Shown piece after piece: positions 48,386-58,779 of a stretch of 64,000 bases of DNA; position 1 is the stretch's first letter, and each line of letters starts with the position of its first letter. A program made the translations under genes and the position numbers. Under the pieces are notes generated by a model. That model was not told the DNA's origin. It saw only the letters and a list, made by a program, of their open reading frames with translations, and made no database searches. Source of the DNA: Gonium pectorale (Eukaryota > Chlorophyta > Chlorophyceae > Chlamydomonadales > Volvocaceae); contig LSYV01000031.1 of assembly GCA_001584585.1 (NCBI GenBank), forward strand, positions 790,525 to 854,524, written 5' to 3'.

Positions 48386-48695
48386 ACTTGACGTCACATG
48401 TCTTGCTCTGTACCCGCCCGCCCTATTGGAAACGTCGCGCCTTCGGGCGTTTTTTTCTGTGGAAAGGTTACAGGCGGAGAGGCGAGAAAGGGCGCAGACA
48501 GCGGGAGGGACATGCAGCCCTCCCGTGATGAGAACCACCGAGACCCTGCCCTAACTACAGTGCACCACGGCGGCCAAGACCAAACACCGACGGCACACAC
48601 AAGAAGAGAAGGAACCCTGCGTGTATGACCGTAGAGGCCCGGAGAGAGGCGGGCCTCTCCCCTGGTAGAGGCGGGCTGCATCTCTGCAGATCTCT
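48386..48695 (+). repeat. Dispersed repeat family R1, copy 3 (split by R2)
   Basis: The left part (cacatgtcttgctctgtac, then cgcccgccctattgg and aaacgtcgcgccttcggg) and the right part (gtatgaccgtagaggc, gtagaggcgggctgcatctc, tgcagat) match the two halves of copy 1. Between them lies the R2 block and about 70 other bases. This suggests that R2 was inserted into, or is an internal part of, a longer R1 element. Confidence 0.55.
48450..48551 (+). repeat. Repeat R2, copy 1
   Basis: This aligns without gaps to 62350-62451 at a constant offset of 13,900, with four mismatches in about 100 bases by my count. It carries ctgtggaaag, ggcgagaaagggcgcagaca, and a small inverted repeat (gggaggg...ccctccc). 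No coding frame is evident. Confidence 0.9.
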
Positions 48696-49710
48696 CTATT
48701 TTGGGCGGACGTGCGGTGTGTTGTCCCCTGGAACAGCGTTCATCGCACGAAGCTGCGTTTCGTGTTATTACTTGCGCTTATTACTTCCGCTGTTAATCAT
48801 TCCAAGGAATAACCTTATGGCCCTAGGTCCTACGGGCCCACGGGCCATGATGGGCATCTGGTACTCAACAACCAGCCCTGCAGGGATACACACGGGCCCA
48901 TATGAATCCAGGCACACAAACTATAGGACGCGCCATTCCCCCGTTCCGTAGCCACAATGCGGTCTTTATGGCGGCGCCTTGCACAGCTGGTGTCAGCCCA
49001 CTATGCTGCCACTTTCTGTGCAGGTTTCCCTTTTTTATGCTCTTAGCGTCAGGGAGCATAGCGAACTCAAGTCGTCCCGTTCGCCCCTCGCCGTGAAAAC
49101 CCTCAATGCGCTGTGCTCGTCAACCTGTGTGCATGTGTGGCAGTCCGGTTCGAAGGAGAAAGTAGGTAGTAATAAAGCCAAGCGAAGCGGCATGCCGTAT
49201 GGTTGGGTCCGTGTAGGTCCAGGGGGGCTCGCACTGTGTCCCCTGAATGGCCAGGGCCACTCCAAGAAAACTCCAACTTGAGCGGACGAGCGGAGTGCGA
49301 CCCGCTCGCCGAGTGAACCTGTTGGTGTGTTTCGTGGCCTTCCCTTCTCTGTTGCACTTTGAGAAATCTGCAGATAAAGATGCAGACTACAGGCTCTCCC
49401 AGAGAGGGGTGGCAGAGAAAGAGGTACTTTCTTCGTGCCCTAACGCTGCTGGGTTTCGTGCCCGTCGGGCTCAGCCGCCGGTTGTAGCCACAACCGTCAG
49501 TCTGGGTGAGGTAGTGACTGCGCCCATTCCTACTGACCCTCTATTCCTTGTCTTCCCCCGTACCTTGGCCCTGGACTGGGTAAACCCCGTACATTCGTAC
49601 GGCTTCTCTGCCATCATAGGTTCTTCTTACTGTGCTACACATGCTTGAATCAGCCTAAGTGCTCTTGGATATTGCTTACTGGACCAGTGCAGAAGTGCGA
49701 CGAACCAGCC

Positions 49711-52700
49711 ATGCGAGCCTCTGCAAGAGCTCGCAGCGGCGCAGGCCCCAAGGCGCCGCCCATTCCGCTCAATCGATCACGGCATATGGGGCTCAAGGTG
49801 CTGCAGCAGGGCGATGGCGCGAGCATCTCCGCTGCCGAGCTGGAGTCTGTGGTCGACGAAGTCGCTGGCCATATTAATGGTGCAGAGGAGGGTTTCAAGC
49901 TGGGTGTGTGGCCCGCCCTGCGCCCGGCCGACGTGCCCAACGTCGTGGCGCTGTATGCACTCGCGCTTCGCCGCTCGTCCTCGACGTTATCTCCAGGCGT
50001 CTCTGACGGCATGCGGGCGAATTGGGCCAGCCTGCGGGCCAAGCTGACCTCGGAGCTGGGCAAGCTGGACCCAGATGACGACCAGCGTATGACAATCAGC
50101 GCCGTCCAGCCGCTCGCTCTGGCCGTCCTGCGCTCCCATACCTTTCGGTGCCAGTCCGCGATCCTCTCCGAGGCGGCCGCGGAGCTGGAGCCGTCCCCCG
50201 CCCCCGGCCCCGGCTCCCAGCAGGGCGCCAACAGGCCGCGACCAGCCCGGCGCTCCCGACGGAGCCTGCAGGCAGCGGCGGACGCCCTGGCCGAAACCCG
50301 TCAGCTCATCTGCTTCTTCAGCACTGTGCTGAACGTGGACGATGATGAAGGGGAGGAGGGGATCGTGACCAGGACCAACGACACCATCTTGCAGGCGCTC
50401 GGGCTCGAGTTGGAGGAGAGCGGGGTACTGGACGCCTGGTCTCGCCTGCTGCTGCTGCTGGCGGCGTGCGAGGGCTGGCAGGACGAGGCGGCCAGGCAGC
50501 TGTTCATGATGGCAGACCCGCTGGCACGCCTGGACTGCTTTACGGACCCCAGATGGCTTCGCAGCCAGGCCCGCATGCTCCTCTCCAGCCCCTGCCTCTC
50601 CTACCTGCTCGCGTCGCACGTGGTGGGGCTGTGTGCCGCCCTGGACGGGGGGCCCACCTACGGCATGCCGGGGCCAGCGGCCCTGGAGCAGGATGACGAG
50701 GAGCAAGAGGGCGGAGCGGCAGCGGCGGCGCCGCTGTTTGGGGCGACGGGGCTGCGGCTACGGCGGCGGGGGTCGCCCGAGGGCGCCGGGACGATGCTGG
50801 CGCAGTGGGCGCTCTCGCTCTGGTCCGACACGCTGGACACCGAGACGGAGGACTTGAGCTCGGCGATGGAGCGCGTTCTGGCGTCAATACTGCCGTCCGA
50901 GGACGACCCAGAGGGGATACGCGAGCAGTTGCAGCGCCTGCGCCGCCAGGTCGGCTCGGGTCAGCAAAGCGACCCCGCGATCCTGCGCAAGTTCTGCCGT
51001 CTTTGCGCGGCGCGGCTGGAGGCGCGGCAGCGGAGCGGGGCGCTGCCCTCGAGAGTGCAGCCGCTACTCGCGTCGCTGCGGCAGCGCGGCGGGCTGGCGG
51101 CGATGCCGCCGTTGCACACCGCCGCCACGTTCGAGCTGTGCATGCGCCTGGCGGCGGCGGCGTCGGAGGCCCTGTCCGCGGGCGGCGGCGTGGCAGGGGC
51201 GGCAGGGGCAGCGGCGGCCTCCGGGCCACCATCTGGAGCCCGGGCCCGCAAGGGCCCCTCATCGCACGCGGCGCTCCTTCGCGTGAGGGGGTCTGAGGCG
51301 GAGGATGTGGCGGTCCGGGCCCTGCAGTGCGGCCGCCGGGCAGTCGGCGACTCCTTGTTCAGCAAGGTCCACACGTGCCCTCCCGCCACGGCGGCCCAGC
51401 TGGGGCGCTGGTGGGCCGCCCTGTGCGCCTACATCGACGGCCTGAGCCGCGGCCGCGAGCCGGACCGCGTTCCCCGGTCTGCGTGGAACGGCCTGGAGGG
51501 CTACCTGGCGGTGGCGCGGGAGGACGTGTGTCTGGAGGGGGCGTGGGCAGGTGAGCGCTGCGCAGGGTTCGGTGCTGGGGCGGGGGCGTCGCCCCGCGGG
51601 GGCTCGGGGGGCACAGCAGAGCGTGGTAACACCGCGTCTGCTGCGTCGCGTCCCTGCCTTTCGGTGCGAACACCGCCGGCTGGGCGCTGCGCGTCACCTC
51701 TACCGTAATTGTCGCTGCCTGGTGCGGCATGCCTGAGTAGTACTGCGAGCTGCTCCCTGCCCTCCGCGCTGCTTTCTTCGCATTTTGCGCCGCGACTCAC
51801 ATTGCTTACGACGCCTGTCGGCCCCACTCTGCACCTTAACGGCCGTCCACTGAAAGCCACCAGCACCAAACGCAAAATCACCAAACGCGTTTGGTCCCGT
51901 CCGCTCCTGCGTCCCAGACCTGAAGGCGCAGCCCTCAGCCAGCGTCGCAGCGGCGCTGCAGGCCGGCTACCTGCCCCGGCTCAGCATCATGCTGAGGAGC
52001 CTTCCGGGCGGGCCCAAGCCCCTTGGGGCCCTGCTCAAGCCGACGAGCAAGGACGCGGTGTGGGCCTGGTGGGAACTGCTGGCGTTCGGGCCGGTGCGCG
52101 ACACGGCGGCGGTGGTGGACTCGGCGGCGGAGCTGCTCCAGCGTGCAGTGCGCGCCATGCCGCCCCCCGTCGGCTCGTCGGAGGGCGGGGCGGATGCAGG
52201 CACCGCCGTGCAGAACCTGTGCGCGGCGTTGGACTTTGCCGTCAGCATCGGCAGGACGACATTTCCGGGCTTATTGGGCGGACCCGCCTTGGCCGCCGCC
52301 AGCCCGTTTGCGGACGGGGTAGGCGCCACTGCCGCCACCGCCTCCGCCGCAGCCGGCTCGCCGCGTCGGAATCTTATGTTGTCGTACGTCCTCGTACACC
52401 TGCTACCGCACGTACGGCGGGCGATGGTCGCGCTCTGCTGCAACCCGCAGAAGGCGGGCCTGGCCGACGGCATCGCGTCCCGCGTTTTAAGGTACTGCGG
52501 CGTTTGGGTGGCGCTGACAGCGACGGCGCTGAAGCTTGTCAGGTTGCGTGACGAGCTGCAGCGTGGCGAGGCCGGGAATGGTGCCGCAGCGGGCGGGGCT
52601 GGCGGCGGCCCGCAGCATGGAGCTGCAGCACTGGAGGAGGCCGAGGCGGGGGGCGAGGCCGATGAGTGGCGGAGGCTGCTGCTGGAGCACATCCCGGACG

Positions 52701-53188
52701 TGCTGGGCGCCTGGCTGGGCATGCTGGCAGGGGGCATGCTGGCGGGAGGTGAGTTGTGCGCGCAGGCTGCGGCCGAGGTCTTTCAACCGGTCACGGCCAT
52801 CGTGCTGTTCGCGCCGGCGGAGCTGGCGGAGGCCCTCTCGTCACCCGGTGCTGCCGCGAGCGTGGCGGCGGCGGCCGCGGCGGCGGCAGCCTGCGGCGCG
52901 GCGCCGCCGCCGTCGGGCCAGGGGCTGACCGTCGGTGAGGCGCTGCGCAAGGTGCTCGGGCCCGAGGGCTACGTGCCCGATGGCGGCATCGTCTTCGGTC
53001 TGCTGGAGGGGTTGCTTGCGGATGGTACAGCTGGCAGGCTGGAGGAGTTGAGGTCCAGCGCGTGCCCCCTGGACGTGCTGCACAGCAGCGAGGTGAAAGT
53101 CGAAGCGGGGCCCCTGCACCAGCTCGTGAAGGACGCAGCTCAGCTGGTTCCGCCTAGCCTGATGGAGCGGACGCTGGCGGCCGCTTGA
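49711..53188 (+). CDS. Unrecognised helical protein, inverted paralogue A
   Basis: Two exons, 49711-51550 and 51918-53188, joined in phase 1, encode 1,036 residues. The start chosen is the ATG giving MRASARARSGAGPKAPP, because the paralogue also begins with a short basic, proline-containing segment. I do not recognise the family. The protein is rich in Leu and Ala and looks all-helical, with blocks such as LLLLLAACEGWQDEAARQLF, LLSSPCLSYLLASHVVGLCA and LDGGPTYGMPGPAALEQDDE, an acidic-to-Gly/Ala linker, and in exon 2 AVWAWWELLAFGPVRDTAAV. It has no clear signal peptide or membrane segment. The convergent gene at 58780-61950 shares these blocks and the same intron position, so they are duplicates. 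Confidence 0.82.
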
Positions 53189-54143
53189 GGAGCGGGGGCC
53201 CGGCATGGGAGGGCCCGCAGGGGCGCGGCTTGCACCGGGTTGAAGGGCTGAAACGGGGCGCCTGGGGGAGGTGGGGAGGGGTGGGACGGGGGCTACCTGC
53301 TGGCGTACTGCAGCGATTAGGGCTAGCGGAGAGGGGGGTGCGGTGCTGTGCGGGGCGAGTAAGGAGCGTGCCGTGAGGCGTCCACGTCACGGGCGTGCTG
53401 GTGCTGATGGGCACACATGTGAACGACAACGGACCACGATAGAAGCGGACCAGTCCGATCCGCCGAGCGGTGCTGCAGCCCGTTGCTAGAGTCTGAATGC
53501 TATGCGTCGGGGAGACTCAGCCGGTCTGTTGCGCCAGCCTGTGGGCTCGGCTATGTGGTCTGTCTGTCCGTTGCTCAGCATCAGTGCACTCGGACAGCTG
53601 GTGCGGTTAGTACTGCACGGTTTGGTGCTGCTACGTAGATGGGTGCGGGTACGCATTGGTGAGGCTGCTAGTGCAACAACTTACGGCTGCGCGCGCAGCA
53701 GGAGCATGCGCACCGACTATTGAAGGCTTATGTTATTGGAACTACTGCGTGAGCCTGGACCGTGTGTCAGACCCAGGACGCGCGCCCCTCGTGTCGCTCG
53801 CGGCCTAGATGGCAGCGGCTGTTGCGCCTGCTTGGTCGTTGGATGTGCTCGGGTACGGGGCGCTAGCGTTTGACACGAAGGCGGATGGGCACATTCGGGT
53901 TGCGTGTGGACGGTTACGCGGTGTGAACGCGTACCTCTGTGCGGCATTCATGGCCGCGTCCTTCCGCGGCACGAAGACATCGTACACACCACGCGGACTT
54001 GTCGTAAGTCGGAGCCAGGCTTCACATCGGCAACTGAGTACATGGAGTCCGGGGGCTGGATGCTGTACGATTTTGGGCACTTTGGATAGTGCGTAGGGCT
54101 TCGGCCCTGAGGAGCATACTTTTATGGTTGTTGCCGTACGGGG

Positions 54144-54159
54144 TTTTAGGGTTTTAGGG
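54144..54159 (+). repeat. Two-unit interstitial TTTTAGGG tract
   Basis: Two perfect head-to-tail copies of TTTTAGGG, the telomere unit of Chlamydomonas and other Chlamydomonadales, are preceded by ggg. Two units can occur by chance, so the call is only of the motif. Confidence 0.6.
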
Positions 54160-55178
54160 TGTGATTTCTCTCACAACAATACACACTAAACCCACGAACC
54201 GCTCAGGTTCTTGTCTGCAATTGCCAAGTTTGCATACGTGTCCCACAGCGCCAAGTTGGTGTCTGTGTCACGTTGCGCTCTTTGTGTTTCGTGTTCTGGG
54301 CCTCACGGCTAAGACAACGGGTGTTTCACCCACTCTGCTATGGCGGGTCGGAAGCCAATCGGCTCGTGTGGCCTGCAGCCCCTCTGGGGAGCCTGTAATC
54401 TGTAATCTGTACATTGAAAAGCTGCTGTAGGAAGCCCTTCTGTAGCCTGCAGATGGCGGTCATCTCTGGACTTTCTACCCTTGCGCGTACCAGTTCCGAC
54501 AACAGCAGGAGGCGAGGGGGGTCGCCACTATTCATGGCTGGACACCACAGTGCACCGCCCCGGCAGGTCCGCGATGTCGCACACGATTTTGGGCCCTGGG
54601 GCAATAAGTCGAATGAGCGGCCGGGGCCTCACAGCTCACACCCGCGCGAAAGCACAGACAGCGCTCGCCTCTGAGAAATTCAGAATACCCCACACGCTGC
54701 CATGTTGGAGCGACAGCCTAAAGTCTTTGAGTGCAGCGCATGCGGCGCACTGGCGAGCTAACAGGTGAGCTGAAAGGTGCTCGCCGATCCTCCAGGTGTT
54801 GCTCACGCACGCCGCCCAGCGGCCCAGGCACGATACCGCCAGCTGGCAGTTTCTACCAGCTCTCAACAGCTTGAGCCGTCGGTTGCCATAGGAACATCAA
54901 GCAGCGTCGCCGCCGCTGTTAGGGAAAATCTGTCGTGCTAGTTTACTGCACAACGTGCGTTTCACGTGCATGCCCGTGACTTGGGGTGTCGCGCGCGCTA
55001 GCGAACGGCTAAGGTCTAGCCTGCGGCGCTAAGTTGCACACGGCTATCGCGGAGCGCGGAAATGCAGAGAAAGCGACTGCGCTGGCTGGTCACGGTGTCA
55101 CGGAAGCGAGGAAAATGGCATCAACCTTACATGTAACCATACGCCTAGACGGTCACCCTAAGCGCACGGGGTCTCATT

Positions 55179-55564
55179 GCCACTCAAGGGACAGGTGCCC
55201 AAGAGTGAGACGAGACAGCGACACCAGGCGCTGGCTCGCCTCAAATACACGCGACGGTACGGTGATCTGAATCCACCAACCGGAACCAGAAACAGACCAA
55301 ACGCCGATAATAGTACACGCCAATGCAAGGCACTGACGAATATGGAAGCATCGCAACACGACGGTAAACCAAGCGAACGCATCCTACGAAGGCATGTGAC
55401 GGTAAAATCAACATGTGCACCAATCTGAGCCGTCAAATCATCAGGCGCCCGTCGTGCATCAGCGCAGGACTGCCTTCAAAACCCTGGGCGCGGGCTGTTG
55501 CCGGCGGCGGTGGTTGAAATGCAGGCCCTGTACGTCAAGTGCCAGCTGTGTAGCTTGCGCTTCC
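55179..55564 (+). repeat. 386-bp duplication, left copy (adjoins gap)
   Basis: The sequence from gccactcaagggacaggtgc to tgtagcttgcgcttcc appears identical to 55849-56234, at a constant offset of 670. The left copy ends exactly at the run of N, and the right copy begins exactly after it. Confidence 0.95.
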
Positions 55565-55848
55565 NNNNNNNNNNNNNNNNNNNNNNNNNNNNNNNNNNNN
55601 NNNNNNNNNNNNNNNNNNNNNNNNNNNNNNNNNNNNNNNNNNNNNNNNNNNNNNNNNNNNNNNNNNNNNNNNNNNNNNNNNNNNNNNNNNNNNNNNNNNN
55701 NNNNNNNNNNNNNNNNNNNNNNNNNNNNNNNNNNNNNNNNNNNNNNNNNNNNNNNNNNNNNNNNNNNNNNNNNNNNNNNNNNNNNNNNNNNNNNNNNNNN
55801 NNNNNNNNNNNNNNNNNNNNNNNNNNNNNNNNNNNNNNNNNNNNNNNN
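55565..55848. other. Assembly gap (284 N)
   Basis: A run of unresolved bases. Open frames that cross it have no meaning. Confidence 0.99.
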
Positions 55849-56234
55849 GCCACTCAAGGGACAGGTGCCCAAGAGTGAGACGAGACAGCGACACCAGGCG
55901 CTGGCTCGCCTCAAATACACGCGACGGTACGGTGATCTGAATCCACCAACCGGAACCAGAAACAGACCAAACGCCGATAATAGTACACGCCAATGCAAGG
56001 CACTGACGAATATGGAAGCATCGCAACACGACGGTAAACCAAGCGAACGCATCCTACGAAGGCATGTGACGGTAAAATCAACATGTGCACCAATCTGAGC
56101 CGTCAAATCATCAGGCGCCCGTCGTGCATCAGCGCAGGACTGCCTTCAAAACCCTGGGCGCGGGCTGTTGCCGGCGGCGGTGGTTGAAATGCAGGCCCTG
56201 TACGTCAAGTGCCAGCTGTGTAGCTTGCGCTTCC
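55849..56234 (+). repeat. 386-bp duplication, right copy (adjoins gap)
   Basis: This appears identical to 55179-55564. Exact duplication on both sides of a gap is the usual mark of contig ends that overlap but were not merged, though a true tandem duplication is possible. Confidence 0.95.
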
Positions 56235-56924
56235 AGTCCGGTTGTACATGCTTGCGTGCGCAGCGCTGACGCGGGTGCAACTGCCGCACGCATCCCTCTT
56301 TCTGTGCAGGTTACGCTTTTTTCATGACCGTCGGCAATACCGCGCAGGGTTGGTGGGCGCTGCGCCCAGTGGACGTGGGCACGCCGGCCAGGATTTCCGC
56401 TGCACTGGCGTGGGAGGCGTGGGACGCGCAAGGACGGGGCGGCGCAGGGGGGCCCCTGCCCCTGGCGGTTACCTCTTACCAGGTTAATAATAGATCAGTA
56501 TCCTATCAGTCTGTGAGAAGCCAGGCAAGCTTGACCTCAAAGTGAAGTTGATCAGATATGCACTACAGTGCCGGGGGCGCCGTGCACCATCCACGGGAAG
56601 CCAAGGACATCCAAGGTCCATACATGTCGTACTAGGACACGAACCGTAGAACATGTACACGGCGTAACGCAACCCTAGTAACACATCCCCAGCGCACAAT
56701 CCCCAATCCTTCAATCCCGCGAATAAGTCTTGCCCGAGGCCAAATCACTGATCCTGCGGCCTGACCGGCCCCCAGAACAAGCGGCTGCAGACACAGTCAG
56801 GACATGGGGTTGGATGAACTGGTTGGAAGCGTCCATAGCAACACTTCGGTGCCGCCGGCAACCTGTACGCGGGCGTCGAAGGTGCATTGCACAATGGCTC
56901 TGTACGTACCAGGCACCGTAAAAA

Positions 56925-57000
56925 GCAACATCTGCAGAGAAAGAGGGAGCCCGCCTCTACGGTCATACACAAGACATGTGACGTTCGTCCCGCCCACCGT
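56925..57000 (-). repeat. Dispersed repeat family R1, copy 4 (inverted)
   Basis: The reverse complement carries gcgggacgaacgtcacatg, then tcttgtgtatgaccg, tagaggcgggctccc and tctctgcagatgtt. This matches copy 1 at both its left end (gcgggacgaac, tcacatg) and its right half, while the middle gaaacgtcgcgcc block is absent. Confidence 0.65.
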
Positions 57001-58779
57001 ACACACCGTGCGCGGGCGGAGACTCCGGAGAGGGTGCTCGTACCGGTATTGCTGACTGCGCGCCTCGAGCGCTACGGTATCATGTTCCGTACACGCAACC
57101 TCTGCCGCCACGTCGCATACACATGCGCTTACGTCCTCGTCCTAGCCTGTCCCAGCCCGCATGCACTTCGACTTCGGGACTGGACATGGAGTGCCTGTGT
57201 GCTCCGCCACGGATTCCGCTACGGTAGTTCTCCGGGTGACGACCAACGGCAGCGTTTTGTTGTACACGTTTGGGACTGTGCTAAGGATATTGTACATGTT
57301 CAAGTCCTGACGTATGTACGAAAATGTACGAACGGGAGTCTGCAATATCCGAACAATGTTAGTGAGACTCGGGGCGCAAGTGTAGGCGTGCGTTAAGACG
57401 GAGCTGGTCCATACACTAGCGCTTGCTGCTGATTTGCGATACGCTTTGTATAAGCCATGTGGCCTGCTGACTTGCTAGTCCTCTTTGTACCTACAGGGGC
57501 CGAGTGCATAGCTCTTGCATACCGTAACCTGCTGGCATTACAACGCTGTCGTGATGCAGGCCGGCCTCACTGCTGCCCACAGCTAGCGCACATGGGAGGA
57601 ACGTAAGCATCAAGACCAATACGAACATATCTACATAGCCGAACGATGACCAGCGCCTGTAAGCGCTTAGGCGGCCCATGGGTCAACTTGCGCACTGGCG
57701 ACATGTCACCTTCGTCGGGGCCCTCTCGGCTGTGGCCCTCTCGGCTGCTGCAAGTTCACACGACACAGCTGTGGTTACATGCACCCTACTGCCGCGCTCT
57801 CAATCGAACGCTCGTCTCAAGCCTACGCTAGTCACTGGCACCCACGGCAAACCCGCAAGAAAGGGCGTAGCCCATGAAGGAAATGCCACGTCAATGCCTG
57901 GCCCACATGCCAACGCGGCTCATATCTACTATGAGGCAGAACACGGGCCAGGGCAAGGTGCCAGAGTCTTGAGCCCTCACCGCGCACACACTGCTGGCTG
58001 GGCACCACCACTTTCGCGCTTACGCTCGTCGTATGCGTCGTTCCATTTCAACACTGCTGGGCGGAGGGCCCGCGGCAGCAGCCCCCGCCCCTAACGAGCG
58101 GAGGCGGAGGGCACCTTCAAGCGAATGGGGCGGAACTAGAACCAGGAATGACAGCCTAAGCATATGTATCGCCCTGACTGCACGCCTGGTGCACATGGCC
58201 CCGGCTTGGCAAAGGTTCAGGGCGTGATGTGGAGGGTAGCCACGTTGGTCAGAAAAGCACGCAATGCCGGCGGCGGCCCCCGCAAATCTGCATGCCACAA
58301 TCCTCGGCTCTCCACACTTTATCCCATGTATCACACAGTAGATAGTGGCAGCACCAACGGCGCAACCGCGTAGAGAGGCGCAGGTCACGCAGGCAGTGCC
58401 ACCCCAACCTAACCGGCCTGCTGCGCTGCACACCAAAAGGCTTTGGTCCTTGACCACTGCTGTGGCAAACGCGGGGCTGCCTTAGACCCTGCCTCCTGTC
58501 ACTGCTACCTGCGGCGGATGCCGGCTGGACTGGACTGCGGTTCCATCAGGGCATGTCGTGCATCGTCTGGGCAAGGCTCAATAATAAAGATAACATAAGT
58601 ACATAACACGGGCGTGCATTAAGGAGTTGGTCCGTCGGGGCAGCTGAGGCAGCCCATGGGTAGCACCACCACGTGGCAAGGCTCCATACAAGCGCCGCCA
58701 GCGTACCCAGGCCAGCCCCTAACAGTAGCTCAAGCCGTAACGTCGCAATGCTCTCCACATTGCGCAAAAATGATGGTCC

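Larger units (their letters stand above)
47721..49710. other. Divergent intergenic region with repeats
   Basis: This lies between the giant minus-strand gene and the plus-strand paralogue A, so it should hold both promoters. It contains a GGGCAA microsatellite and R1 and R2 repeat copies. No gene was seen. Confidence 0.5.
53189..58779. other. Gene-free stretch between the two paralogues
   Basis: 5.6 kb between the 3' ends of the convergent paralogues. It holds a short telomere-like tract, an assembly gap flanked by an exact duplication, and an R1 repeat copy. No credible coding frame was seen on either strand. Confidence 0.5.

Noticed and set aside
55415..56106. Open frames reading through the N run
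   Set aside because: They exist only because N codons are not stops; both ends lie in the duplicated gap-flanking sequence.
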